NCBI RefSeq assembly: GCF_040954645.1
Contig: NC_092804.1
Coordinates: 41,011,753 to 41,075,752 of the forward strand
Direction: 5' to 3'
From: Diabrotica undecimpunctata
Lineage: Eukaryota > Arthropoda > Insecta > Coleoptera > Chrysomelidae
DNA: 64,000 nucleotides
Shown here piece after piece: positions 32,870 through 44,023 of this stretch (positions within the stretch are counted from its first letter, which is position 1; the number at the start of each line of letters is the position of its first letter). The position numbers and the translations under genes were made by a program. Under the pieces are notes generated by a model that was not told where the DNA came from, ran no database searches, and was given only the letters and a program-made list of their open reading frames with translations.

Positions 32870-34060
32870 TGATTAACATAGTGAAAAAATGAAAAGAAAA
32901 TAATAATTTTAAACTTAACTGACTATCGTCTACATTTAAATCGGTATCACCATCATTGCTATCGTTTAAATCTATAACTACTCTATTTTCAATGTTTTGG
33001 AACTGTAAGTATTTTTCTTCTAGTTTTTTGACATGCTCAATACTTTGTTTCCAATTGTTTGCTGTAATATTATTACATTCGGTCTTAATTAAATCTACAA
33101 CAGTCGAAAATGATTTAGGAGAATTATTATTTTTCCTCACATTACTTTTTAATTGAGACCACAATTCTATTGGATTTAGTACACAATAGTAAGGGGTAAT
33201 CTTAATACTTTATGGTCATAATTCTCAGCTAGCCTTTCGATAACATATTTTTTTTACATTTAACTAATTTTGATAGTTCTACAAGTTGTTTTTTTTTGTG
33301 TAATAATCCATAAAATATATTTCATTTTTGATAAAAATTCTTAAATTTTAGCATTGTTTGAATTAATGTTTGGAATTTTACTCTTTAGTCTAGAATGATA
33401 CGGAGCATTATACATAATAATAACGCTATTTCTTTTTAATTTAGGTAGTAATTGCTACTCAAACTAATTTTCAAACAAAGTACTGTCCATATCTTGATGA
33501 CAATCTAAGCGACAATCACTGACACTCTTAGCAAAGAGTAATAAAGCATCTTCTACCTATCCTGATTCTCCCCCACAATGTAAAATACAAATTCTCTTCC
33601 CTCTAGATGGAAGAACATTAGTGACGCAATTTTTACTACCATCGGTCCAACATTTTTTAACTATATCGTGGGTCTCGAAGCAACTTTCATCTAAATAATA
33701 CAAGCTCTTCCCTTCACTCCTAAAAGACTTTGGAAAGTCTAATACCTTAAACTTTCCAAATAATCGAACCTTTACTTTATCAAACGGCTGGATTCCATAA
33801 TTGCCTGCCGTTTATTCACTGTTTTAAACATAAAACCATTAGATTTTCAAAACCTCCAAAAAGTGACGCTTGGGGATTATTTCTTTGTTTCTTTATTCAC
33901 TCAAAAGTATATTTAAAGTTGGTAAGTTATACACTGAATACATATCATATATTATTTTCCGTATAGCTGATAAATGAAAATTCGGTAATACTCGGTGGGC
34001 ACTATTCTGGGCAAAGGATTCTTACGAGATACAATGCGGGCCCATATATGTTGTATAGTT
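32870..34060 (-). pseudogene. Old IS630/Tc1-mariner-like transposase pseudogene, DD82E-type relative
   Basis: Read leftward from about 34060, scattered frames give a DES-type first Asp region, SRGKRICILHCGG, AKSVSDCRLDCHQDM, NAPYHSRLKS and finally NPIELWSQLKSNV with a C-terminal acidic tail (LNDSNDGDTDLNVDD). The order and the long gap between the second and third catalytic sites match the 2.3-kb DD82E copies, but the sequence is strongly diverged. It is riddled with stops; only the last 103 codons (32853-33164) are open. Confidence 0.65.
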
Positions 34061-34199
34061 GACTCGGAGTAGGGCCAATTTTTTAGCTCTTGTGACATTT
34101 AAACTTTTTATAGCGAACCCATTTTATTACTCTATATGATCAGAACTGTTTTTGCGATGTTGCGATGACCCTTCAGCACATCTAGAAATTCAGCTTTTC

Positions 34200-35560
34200 G
34201 AAACTCCTATTGTCCACCAGCATTAGAAGAGGCTCAAAGCTTAAGCCTATCCTACAGTCGAGAAGTCCAGTATCTTAAGAAACTTGTGGCAATAGAGAAA
34301 GATCAATATCAGCAGTAATACAATATTTTATAGAAGTGTCACCTTCACTTAACTCGATGGTATGAACGCCAGCCTATTTCTGGTAGGCCAACATTGGGAA
34401 TTTATAGAAGTGAAAGAAGGTATTCTTGTCGTCGTTACATAGAGGGCACCTTAGATTATCTACCAATACCAGTAGATATACTTGCAGTATGTGTCTACAG
34501 TGGCGAGTAAGCAGACTTACGGCTAAAGAGTATATCCTACGGTTAAGTAGGAATTAAATTGTGAGCACCGGAAGTGTAAAGTCTAACCTGTTTCATACAT
34601 CCAGGGAGATGGGCCCTCTCGTTCTCTTTTTCACCTGGGTCTCGAAGCTAGCTCACCTGAAGCTAGCACCTTTTACGATTCCAAGACATGTAGAGGTAGG
34701 GTACTTCCAAGACATGTAGAGTTACTTGTAGAGTAAACTGACCTAAAAACATTGCTTTTCCTGTTCCATGGCACAGTAGGATAGTACTAAAAGGTCTATC
34801 CTAAATTTCAGAATGTTCAGTTTGAGCGGTCGCTGCTAATCACTTTTTAGAGCCGTTAAGCGGGTAAGCAGCCATCATGGCGACGTGCTTTTCAGTAAGA
34901 TATAGATGGGGTAGGCTTAAGTCGGTAGGCATACCGACATATGCAATCCACTGAAGGTGAACTGGACCTTGGCTGAAAATCATAAGACGACGGTAGTGTA
35001 CATTACTAAAGACCTTAATATGTACAGGGGGATCCAATATTTGTCTGGAGACCGCACTTGGCATAAAAAAAACCCTTCTTTGTATCTAGAAAACTTTAGT
35101 GACCTTTTTAGCTTGGACGGACCTTTCAGTCTATGATAGTTTAGAATCCACGTTCACTACTAGATATTTAAGATACAATTTTGAGATATCTAGAGCTTTC
35201 CCATAGAAAAAAAGGTCTCTGGGCGGACTGGCCTCTTTCTAATAACACATATCGCAGCAGGCTATTTAAAATTAACCCCAAGTGACTACTTCCGACACAG
35301 CCCCTCGACGGGTCCTCGACCACCAACACTATATCATCAATGTAGACCTGTGGCTGCATACAATTTTCGGACAGTAACTGAGAGTCAGTACACTGACATC
35401 TACTGTCAGAGTAAATCGAAGCTCCCGCTCCAAAGGCACACTAGGTGCACAGCCAACTAGTAGGACTTCCTACTTTGATTAACGTTTTGACGTATGTACT
35501 CCTTTTCACTTTCTCACGAATGAATCGGTCCACTTTCCCTTTAAAAACGTTGAAAAAAGA
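34200..35560 (-). pseudogene. Degenerate non-LTR retrotransposon (RT to C-terminal region)
   Basis: From 35560 leftward, an RT active-site-like VYIDDIVLVVEDPSRG (Tyr-x-Asp-Asp) is followed by KLYLKYLVVNVDSKLS, SVQAKKVTKVF and IQRRVF. These are recognisable post-RT landmarks of jockey/I/R1-type elements. A C-terminal zinc-knuckle-like CPLCNDDKNTFFHF follows near 34400. Frames shift constantly and several segments are missing. The clade cannot be settled. Confidence 0.55.
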
Positions 35561-35599
35561 CGAAAGAAACTAATTGGTCCAGTTTATGCTAGCCTAAAG

Positions 35600-35966
35600 A
35601 TAAATATGATCTTTGGCTTCCTCCAGAATAAAGTAATGTACCATATAATATGGCAGATCTTACATATCATCACCAGTGAAGAGGTAGTAAGGTCCACATC
35701 TTACTATAGTAGATCCAGTATAATATCATTCTCACTAGGTTCAGAAAATACTTCTTCCCTATATGCGACAAAATTACATAAAAGTTTTGCGGAAAGTTTT
35801 AAATTTTGTATAGCGCAAAGAACCGATATGAAAATTTGGCATTTACATATGCAGCCACATAAGCGGGATACCATGCGGATACGTCTTGTTGGTCTTTGAA
35901 TTTAAGTTATGCTACTGATGCATATACGTTTATAAATATAGAAAGAAATCTTTTCTAAGGAAATTA

Positions 35967-36054
<88 letters not shown>

Positions 36055-36055
36055 A

Positions 36056-36114
<59 letters not shown>

Positions 36115-36650
36115 AATTGCCTCTACCCAATTTTCTAAGTTTCTCTACTAAAAGTTTTTCTACTGAATAACAATTACTTTGATACAACATCTCTAACCTG
36201 TCATTGAAAATCGATCGACTCATTCATCCATGAAGGTATGATATTTGGCAGTAGAATGCTTGAAAAGGGTTTGTATAGATCGGTGTTATTTCGGTACTAT
36301 TGTGAAGAAGGTCAATTATACATGCACGACAGATCAGCAACGGGTCATCTCTAAGGAAAACATGTATATATAGAGCTTTGTGATGGAACTGTTTGGGTAA
36401 AAGGGTCGACCCGAAACAGCAGCTTCTCCGTAAAAAAATCTTGTATTTTTATGTGTATGTATCTTGTATGTAAATAATGTTAACTAGTAAATATTTTTAT
36501 ATTTTTTAATGTGATTTTTGATTTAATTATTAATTGCATTACTAACCTATAGTAATGTTTATTCCTGGAAATGGCCTGCTTTAAGTTTATTTACTCGTTT
36601 TTATTTTATTCTTCTAAAATTGCTCTCAATTAGCTATTTAGCTCTCTACT
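35600..36650. other. No gene; long (AT)n/(TTA)n tract
   Basis: The alternating AT tract 35972-36111 is broken by (ATT)n at about 36058-36074; the frame over it (35972-36223) is a Tyr-Ile artefact. The 97-codon frame at 35606-35899 is unrecognised and not called. Confidence 0.5.
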
Positions 36651-36785
36651 TTAACCCTTATCCGGGCAAGGTGGGTCCAATGGGCCCGAGACGCCAATTC
36701 TTTTAACATAAACTAATAAAAAAAATTTATTGGATTTTATGCATCACTGAATTTGTTTAGAAGTATGTTTTCTTCAATATAGTCA

Positions 36786-37118
36786 TGAGGTATTCAAATT
36801 ATTCATTATCATTTTTGCCTATATACCTATACACCTATACACCATATTGCCTATACACCTTAAGTTTTGCCGATGATCAAGTAGTCATCGCACAAGATGA
36901 AGAAGATCTCAACTTTATGCTCAGAAAACTAGAAGAAAAATATAAAAACAACGGAATGGAAATAAACTTAGAGAAAACCGAATACCTAACAACAGAAAAC
37001 AAGGATATGAGAAACCTAGAGATAGACGAGGGAAGACAAATAAATGGAACAGATAAATTCAAGTATTTAGGAAACATAATATCGAACCAGGGAACAACAG
37101 AAGAAGATATTCCCTGGT
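36786..37118 (+). pseudogene. RTE-like RT fragment in the piggyBac 5' region
   Basis: LSFADDQVVIAQDEEDLNFM, the FADD active site with its following helix, is followed by MEINLEKTEYL and FKYLGNIISNQG. It closely parallels residues 158-230 of the 60.9-kb RT. The frame then runs without a stop into piggyBac sequence at 37119 (PWYGL), an abrupt chimeric junction. Confidence 0.75.
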
Positions 37119-37960
37119 ATGGATTATAAGGGAAGAGAATAATCAGCAAGTAGTATTGAGTGATATTGAAGAAGAATGTGAAGCTACAAGTTCCCAGATT
37201 TCAGAGTGTGTAATTTTTGAAACTAAGGATGAAATTAACTGGAAGAGTCAACCATAGCTGACAGGACGTATGCGATCCTGCGACAAAACAAAGTGCACAA
37301 AGTCATGTTAGCCCTGGTCAAAGTGTAGGTGATCCTGTTGATTTCTATTGTTTGTTTGTGGACGAAAAAATTGTTAACGAAATAGTGAACTGGACAAATA
37401 TAGAAGTCAAAAAAGTTCTGGCGCTAGAGAACTGGAAATATTGCGACTCTACAGAGATATATACCTTTATTGGACTATTAATAACTGCAGGGCACTTGAC
37501 TGCCAACATCCATAATGTAGATATACTTTCAAGTAAGTTTAATGGACATACTATATTTAAAGCTACCATGGGGTTAAAACGATTTAAAAATTTGCCAAGA
37601 TTTGTTCGATTTAAACATAAGGACACTAGGTCTAAACGAAGAATAAACGACAAATTAACAGCAATACGCGATGTGTGGAATCAAGATAACCAAAACTTTC
37701 AGAAATACTATTTACCAGGAAAAAAACATAACGGAAGATGATTAATTTGTTTCATATCGAGGTAGGTGTCCTTTCAAGCACTATATGCCTTCAAAGCCAG
37801 ATAAGTATGGTATGAAAATATGGTGGACCTGTGACTCGAAAACATATTACCCTTTATGTGAAATACCATATAAGGTCTTGCATCTCAAGTTATAAAGCAA
37901 CTTGTTACGCCTTATTATAATTCCAAGAGGAATGTGATTTGCAATAACTATTTCACTTAT

Positions 37961-38359
37961 AAAAAAAATTTTCAATAAAATCCTTTATAAAAAGGTATAT
38001 AAAAAATCCATTTGGGCTATGTTAAATTGACAAAACGTTTTTGGAATAAGTATTCCATCATTAGTGTCAGGTTAATACATGGAAATAGCCACTAAATATG
38101 GGGGTAAAAACCCTTTAAAAATTATTAAATGAAATTTAGTTTACATTATGTCTAGTTTAAAATTAAGATGGTTAAGTTACCGTTGGATTGGTAACATGGC
38201 GACATATGACTCTACATTAAGTTGCAAGTCCTGAGACGGTATGTATTAACCTGACACTGATGATGGAATACTTATTCCGAAAAAGTTTTGTCAATTTAAC
38301 ATAGCCCAAATGGGTTTTTTATATACCTTTTTATAAAGGATTTTATTAAAAAAATTTTT
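37961..38359. mobile_element. Foldback element with 120-bp arms inserted in piggyBac 2
   Basis: The arms share ATAAAATCCTTTATAAAAAG, GGGCTATGTTAAATTGACAA, GGAATAAGTATTCCATCAT and GTGTCAGGTTAATACAT in inverted order, with about 90% identity by eye. The loop is about 150 bases. The right arm contains a hammerhead-like core on the + strand. A related motif (ATAATTCCATCATCAGGTT) occurs beside the PLE remnant at 30.5 kb, suggesting the arms are PLE terminal repeats. Confidence 0.7.
38257..38282 (+). ncRNA. Hammerhead-ribozyme-like core in the foldback right arm
   Basis: CTGATGA, a six-base-pair stem II (GGAATA/TATTCC) and GAAA are exactly spaced as in hammerhead cores. The inverted left arm has the same region with both conserved blocks mutated. 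Stems I and III and the cleavage site need folding. Confidence 0.45.
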
Positions 38360-39215
38360 AGTATATGGTATACAGCCAACTACAGGAACTTAGTTTCCTT
38401 GTGGATATTTCACTTATCTTGCTCTTGTACATAAATTACTGGCAAATTCACTAACTCTTGTGGGCACAGCGTACAAAAAAAATAAGAGATTTGTTTCTCG
38501 GGAATTTCTACCAAACAAGAACCGTTTAGAGACATCTTCAGTTTTCAGATTCACTCCAAAAGTATCTCTTGTTTCTTACGTTTCGAAAAAAACAAAGAAG
38601 TGTTCTAATTCTGTCTATTATGCATTACAAGCTTACTGTGCAAATGATGTTGACAAAAAACCAGATATGATACTCTATTATAATAGTACGAAATGTGGTG
38701 TTTATACACTAGACCAAATGGTTCATAAATATCAAAAAACGAACTAACCGTTGTCCTTTTGCATTTTTTATTAATATTTTAGACGTGGCTGGGATAGCCT
38801 TATTTATTACTTGCACACATCCACAATGGAAAGAAAACTAAAATGAAAAGCGAAGATTGTTTTTTACAACGACAGCAGAACAACTAGTGTTGCCTCAAAT
38901 TTTGAGAAAAAAATCAAGGGAACTACAATGGAAAACAAAGCAGTGTATTAAAAAAGCTTACAGGAAGTTGAACCGTACAATAAAAAGCAAAAACTAGAAT
39001 AAACTCCAGTTTAAACAAGGAAAAGATGTTACATGTGCCCAACAAAAAAGAACAGGAAACAAAAACAAATTTGTGAAATATGCAGTAGAAATGTGTTTAA
39101 TGATCACTGTATAATTAAAAAGTTTGTACGTATGGCAATAAAAAAAATAAATGACTAATCTATGTTTTTTTTTATTTTTATTGTTTTTTTAACCTAATAC
39201 TTAATAATAATTTAA

Positions 39216-39301
39216 TTTGTCATATCAATTTGCTATTCTAGTTGAAAATAAGCTTATCTTGTGGCTTAGTCCCAGCTAAAATAGTAAATTGATATGACAA
39301 A
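39216..39301. repeat. 86-bp stem-loop, MITE-like
   Basis: TTTGTCATATCAATTT and AAATTGATATGACAAA are perfect inverted arms continued by CTATTCTAG/CTAAAATAG. Confidence 0.75.
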
Positions 39302-39519
39302 GTATTAATTTATAAAAGTAAGACAACAAAACCGTAATCTTTTTCCAGGGTATGCGTAAACAAACTCTTTTCAAATAAAATGGACTGGTAGATTTACAAA
39401 AGTTTTTATTTATTTATTAATTAAGTCTTTATTTGGCTCCAAATGTTTATTATTTGTGGATAAATATTTTTTCTACAAAAGTTTTCTTGCATTTCATTAT
39501 TTTGTGTAAATCTTTTGGG

Positions 39520-39765
39520 TAGATCGCACCCTCGAGGTAGCACAGTATAGTTGCATGACGAGTATAATTATCTGCACAGATAGCAGACAAGCGCTACTAA
39601 CCTTGAATAGACCACGTGTCAAATCAGGTTTAGTGATGGAGTGTCACGAGTCACTAATTCACGCTTCGGATGGTGATACCATCATCCTAAGGTGGATTAA
39701 AGGACACAATAGGAATAAAAGCAACCGAATTGCTGACCAATTATCTAGGAAGGTGGCAGGCTAAG
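39520..39765 (+). pseudogene. RNase H fragment of a non-LTR retrotransposon
   Basis: The 69-codon frame shows IICTDSRQALLTL (catalytic Asp), ILRWIKGHNRNKSNRIADQL (His/Asn-Asp end of RNase H I) and a stop. Such domains follow the RT in I, R1-related and jockey-like elements. No RT adjoins it on this strand; it is an orphan piece. Confidence 0.65.
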
Positions 39766-40078
39766 ACTCGTAGGACCTGGGGATCTTTTTGGTTGGTCAA
39801 CTACAATAATCGCGGAAATTGTCAAATGTTACTTGCATATGCAAACCTTAAAAAGATATGACGAAGGGGAAGGGTAACTTGCCCTTCGTACTTCGCCGAT
39901 GTAAACTTGCCAGGGTAACACTAAGTAGCCTTAAAGAGTCAACATCAAAGAAGTACTTTTAATTATAATACATAATTTGAAATTCTTTCCCTTTACTCTT
40001 CAATTATGCTTTGAATACTTCGAACATCATAGATTATATGTCATAAATTCCACAAAAGTATAAATTAAAATAATTATT
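39766..40078. other. No feature seen
   Basis: Probably the decayed 3' region of the RNase H-bearing retrotransposon followed by AT-rich filler. Confidence 0.35.
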
Positions 40079-41418
40079 TTATTTTTTATCAAGTCATCAT
40101 GATTGGTGCTACAGCCCTATAAAAGAGCCTCGAACTTCCCAAGTCTATTACGCCAGTCAGTTCTATCCATTGCCAACTGTTGCCAGTTTGCTGCGCCTAT
40201 TTGTCTATCATCCTCATCTACACCATCCGTCCATCTGATTTTTGGTCTACCCCTATTTCTACTTCCCACAGGTTGTGACATAAGGATTCTTCTAGGAGGG
40301 TTGTTCTGCTGTAATCTTGCCAGATGTCCTGCTTATCTTAGTCTTCCTATTTTTATAAAGGATACTACGTCTTTACCACCAAATATATGTTTATATCTGT
40401 GATATATCTCGTAGTTGTACCTCCTGCTCCAAACACCATTTTCACAGATGCCACCAAATATTCTTCTCAGGATCCTTCGTTCAAATATAAGCAGGAGATT
40501 TTTATCTGCCTTGGAAAAGGTCCATGTCTCCGACTCATATGTCAACACTGGTTGTATAAGGGTTTTGTATATGGTTATTTTTTTTTGGTTTAAGTTTCTG
40601 CTTCTCATATGTCTACTCAGTCCAAAATAGCATTTGTTTGCTAGGATTATTATTCGCTTGATTTCTTCCGTCATGACGTTCTCCTTGGTGATCAGGGAGC
40701 CTAAGTATGTGAATTTGTCCACCACTTCAAAGGTAGAATTATCAACCGTGAATTGGTGGCCAATGTTTCTGGCTTTATTGTTGGGTGTTGATGCCATTAT
40801 CTTAGTTTTATTTTCATTTACTTGCAGGCCCATATTTTTTGAAGCGTTTGACAAGGTGGTTTACATTTCTTCTAGCTTGCATGTTGTGCGGGCAACTAGA
40901 TCAACATTATCTGCATATGCCAAAATTTGGGATGATTTATTGAAAATGTTTCCTCTGCTGTCTATTTGAGCATCCCTGACCGCTTTTTCCAAAGCTATGT
41001 TGAAAAGGAGACACGCCAGCGCATCTCCCTGTCGCAGCCCAATATGCGTTTCAAATGCCTGTGGTTGTTCGCCCTGTATTTCGACTTTGCAAACAACTTT
41101 ACGCATTGTAGCCTTAACCAATCTTATCGGTTTATCGGGGATGTGGAATTCATCCATGGCTTTATACAATTTATTTCTTAGGACACTAGCATAGGCCGAT
41201 TTAAAATCTACGAAAAGATGGTATATGTCGATATTGAATTCATTGGTTTTTTCCAGTATTTGCCTTAGCACAAAGATCTGATCTGTTGTTGATCGACCAG
41301 GCCTAAAACCACTTTGATATTCGCCAAGAAGCTCCTCTGAATATTCACTCAGACGACCATACAAAATACTCGAAAATATTTTGTATGCTGTATTAAAGAG
41401 GGTTATTTTTTATCAAGT
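40079..41418 (-). mobile_element. RTE-like non-LTR retrotransposon, 5'-truncated insertion
   Basis: The insert 40095-41402 is bounded by the exact 16-bp duplication TTATTTTTTATCAAGT (40079-40094, 41403-41418). It is truncated within the RT at [11 protein letters not shown] and ends in a short (ATG)-type tail. It belongs to the same family as 12.66-13.61 kb and keeps the middle that copy has lost. Confidence 0.9.
40105..41402 (-). pseudogene. RTE-like reverse transcriptase, one stop and a mutated active site
   Basis: Reading leftward: [56 protein letters not shown] and LAYADNVDLVA, where the catalytic YADD has become YADN. Then a single TAA near 40860, MGLQVNENKTKIM, FTYLGSLITKEN, SETWTFSKADKNLL, RRILRRIFGGICENG and the terminal [15 protein letters not shown]. 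Apart from the stop the frame is open for over 400 codons. The Asp-to-Asn change alone should abolish RT activity. Confidence 0.85.
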
Positions 41419-41586
41419 ATCCGTTATTTTATTATTTGCTTTTTTATCTGTTCGATTTTATATATAAAATATTTCCACAAAACTAATCCAAAATAACTAA
41501 AGTTTGCAAACATATTTTGGTTGCATATTCTAGTAAATGCATGCCTTTATGTGTTGCTAACGTATATTTAAATAGAAAAAACTTAC

Positions 41587-41802
41587 ATTCGGCTGCTGTG
41601 TGGTACGCTCTGGGTCCACTCTGGTAACTTCATACCTGGAATTGTTGTTTATAAGCCCCATCAAGAACTCAAAACTTCTCTTTTCGCGTATTTTTGAAGG
41701 GCTTGAGAAAACTTCTCGATTATTCATCGCTTCGTGGGAATCGGGAGGGCCAGAATTTTCCACGGATGAGTCATTTAATGGTTTTATCTCCTTTTCCAAG
41801 CG
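41587..41802 (-). CDS. Internal exon of an unidentified host gene, phase 0-0
   Basis: On the minus strand a strong acceptor (ttttttgtgtttcag) precedes 216 bases, exactly 72 codons, ending at a consensus donor (AAT|gtaagt). Both boundaries are phase 0. The sequence has higher GC and more even codon use than its surroundings and encodes a hydrophilic segment: RLEKEIKPLND, then SGPPDSHEAMNN, SSPSKIREKRSFEFLMGL and SRYEVTRVDPERTTQQPN. I do not recognise the protein. It looks like a disordered N-terminal or linker region, possibly of a membrane or signalling protein. No partner exons were found, so its introns must be long, like those of the SVWC gene. Confidence 0.55.
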
Positions 41803-41849
41803 CTGAAACACAAAAAATGAATACAAATAGCTGCAATACACATCAATCA

Positions 41850-42330
41850 CATATTATAGTAATAAAGTTCGTTTTGGGATTAGCATGAATATCAGAAATT
41901 TATCGTAGTCTGTTACAATAGCAAAATAATAAATTCAGTACACTATAATAATTTACCTGTTGCTTTTATTTATATTTTTACTTGTTATATACATGTTAGG
42001 ATAGTATAATAATTAATTTTATGAACAAAGGGTATGATTAAGGTGATTACTCCCGGAGAGCAATCCTGGCCCTAGGGGTGGATGTTGATCGATGGGCGTA
42101 ATCATCCGGTAACACCAGTGGTACATACAAGATTTTATTTTTCACTTCACATAATATAATTATGTGAAAGTAAAATTAAGACTTTTTTACTTTGTATTTT
42201 ACTGCACCTACAAAATATAATATGTCATGTAATAAAAGATCTATTGCGGGACAAAATATGAAATATTTAGTTAAATTTTCAGGGCAGTCTACGATACTTT
42301 TTCTTGGTCGAAAATGGAGTATTTGTATTA
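41850..42330. other. No gene called; unusual GC-rich patch at 42036-42115
   Basis: The patch is open on both strands for 20-28 codons and contains the inverted pair GATTACTCCC/GGGCGTAATC. It stands out in base composition, but no function is apparent. Confidence 0.3.
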
Positions 42331-42332
42331 GC

Positions 42333-43770
42333 GATTTTTTTATTAAAAAAATTGCTACTCCACTGGATTTAGAGTGGCTTTAAATAGCTATGACAAAAAT
42401 TTCATTAAAATATATTTATTAATACCGAAGTTATGACAACTTAATTTTAAAACGATATTACTGTTTGACATTATTTGTGTCATATAAATTTCAGTGCTAG
42501 CATAAATTTATGCATAATATTCTGCTACAATATTTACTTCAAATTCTTTTAATAATATTTTTTGTCATAGCTGCAAGATTAAGTTTAAGAGAAAAAATTG
42601 AAATTATACATCTTTTGGGAGATAACGATAGAAGTGCCAGGGAAGTTTGTACAATATTTAATGACAGACATGTGGATCGTCTTAATATTAGCTGCGCTAC
42701 GGTAAACAAAATAAATAGAATATTTAATGAATAGGTGCAGTATCAAAACTAATTTTAAAAAATAACACGTTACAAAGAAGAAGAGAAAATGATCAAATCA
42801 TCTTAGATCATTTCAGAAATAACCCTAATGCCAGTTTAAGGAATGCCAGTTTATATTTGAATGTGCCACAAGAGAGTATTTTGGCGATGTCTTAAGGTAA
42901 ATAATATTAAACCTTTCAAACCAAAATTCTTACACACATTACAAGAAGGCGACGATTGTTTACCGACGAAGCCACTCACAGTTTTTCACTACAAATGGAG
43001 TAGTATCATCACAGAATTGTCGCTATCGGACAGCAGATAATCCCCTTTGGGTAATAAACTGTAAAAGCCAGTATTCTCAAAAAATCAATGTCTGGTGTGG
43101 TATACTGAACAAGCGAGTTATTGGTCCTTTCTTTTTTGAAGAAAACTTGAACTCACAGAACATTTTAGAATTTTTAAACACCGACTTGTAGAATACTATT
43201 CATGAGCTCCCAATTAATGAACGATTAAATTTGTATATCCAGTTAGATGGGTGTTCTGTTCATTACGCCAGAACCGTGAAGCAATGACTAAATGAAAATT
43301 TTCCGAAACGTTGGATAGGCCGGGGTAGTCCGTTGATAGATTGGCCACCCAGATCTCCAGATTTGACAACTTTAGACTTCTTTCTCTGGGGAGTTATGAA
43401 ACAAAAAGTTTACCAAATCCGTGCAAGAGACGTAAACGAACTCGTGCAAGAATTTGACAGGCATGTGCAGAAATGACTCCTCAACAACTAAGAAATGCAA
43501 TTAGAAATATTCATAAATGCTACGACAAATGTATCCAATTAGATGGTGGATTGGTAGAGGCAACTAGGATTTAAAATAAAATTATGTTTTCATGTTTCTG
43601 TTAATACAGAGTGTTATTTTAATGTTAATACAGAGTGTTTCTTTCTTAGTGAGTTTTAAAATTTTGTCATAAGTTTGTTATTAATAAATATATCTTAATG
43701 AAATTTTTGTCATAGCTATTTGAAGCCAGTCTAAATCCAGTGGCGTAGAAATTTTTTTAATAAAAAAATC
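42333..43770 (+). mobile_element. rosa-type (DD41D-like) mariner element with about 90-bp inverted ends
   Basis: The ends GATTTTTTTATTAAAAAAAT and its complement extend inward for about 90 bases, including CCACTGGATTTAGA, AAATAGCTATGACAAAAATT and ATTAATA. The 1438-bp element encloses a transposase pseudogene. No clear target duplication was found at the extreme ends. Confidence 0.75.
42560..43575 (+). pseudogene. rosa/DD41D-like transposase pseudogene
   Basis: The N-terminal helix-turn-helix reads SLREKIEIIHLLGDNDRSA and NISCATVNKINRIFNE, ended by TAG at 42732. Later frames show RRRLFTDEATHSF (first Asp), QKINVWCGILNKRVIGPFFF, LQLDGCSVHYART (second Asp) and DWPPRSPDLTTLDFFLWG (third Asp). 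I count 42 residues between the last two, close to the DD41D (rosa/Visitor) group; an indel could account for the difference of one. Several frameshifts and stops are present. Confidence 0.75.
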
Positions 43771-44019
43771 TTGTTTTGGAATATTTGTTCTTCTTCTTAT
43801 TACGCTACTTCTTCCAGAAGTATGACAAACGTATAGAAAATCACCTCAACGCATTGGCTTAATCCCTAATGAGACGTCCCGTCCAACGAAGGTTAAGAAG
43901 GCATCTTCCATGCCTGTCAGATTTTTCGAACCTTAGTACTGTTCTAAAGTGTAGTGTTGTGTAGTAGTTTAGTTTCCACAATTCAACCATATATAAATTA
44001 GAAGAAAATGTCACTGGTC
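43771..44019. other. Short spacer between two DNA transposons, no gene
   Basis: Nothing recognisable lies between the rosa-type mariner and the next element's target duplication at 44020-44023. Confidence 0.4.
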
Positions 44020-44023
44020 AGTT

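Larger units (their letters stand above)
37140..39120 (+). pseudogene. piggyBac transposase 2, split by a foldback insertion
   Basis: An acidic N-terminal segment (VLSDIEEECEATSS) is followed by the 130-codon frame at 37352-37741 (DEKIVNEIVNWTN, IGLLITAGHLTAN, MGLKRFKNLPRFVRF, DNQNFQKYYLPGK). Then come CPFKHYMPSKPDKYGMKIW and a break at the foldback. The frame resumes at 38460 (GTAYKKNKR, then LYYNSTKCGVYTLDQMV) and ends in a cysteine-rich zinc finger (CYMCPTKKNRKQKQICEIC) near 39030-39090. The domain order is that of piggyBac transposases (DDE_Tnp_1_7). Besides the insertion there are many stops. Confidence 0.85.
36651..39150 (+). mobile_element. piggyBac element 2, degenerate, with two insertions
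   Basis: It begins at TTAA (36651-36654) with CCCTTATCCGGGCAAGG, a piggyBac-type terminal sequence. The transposase follows at 37.1-39.1 kb. An RTE fragment (36786-37118) and a 0.4-kb foldback (37961-38359) lie inside it. The right TTAA end was not identified; a small stem-loop at 39216-39301 sits near where it should be. Confidence 0.6.
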
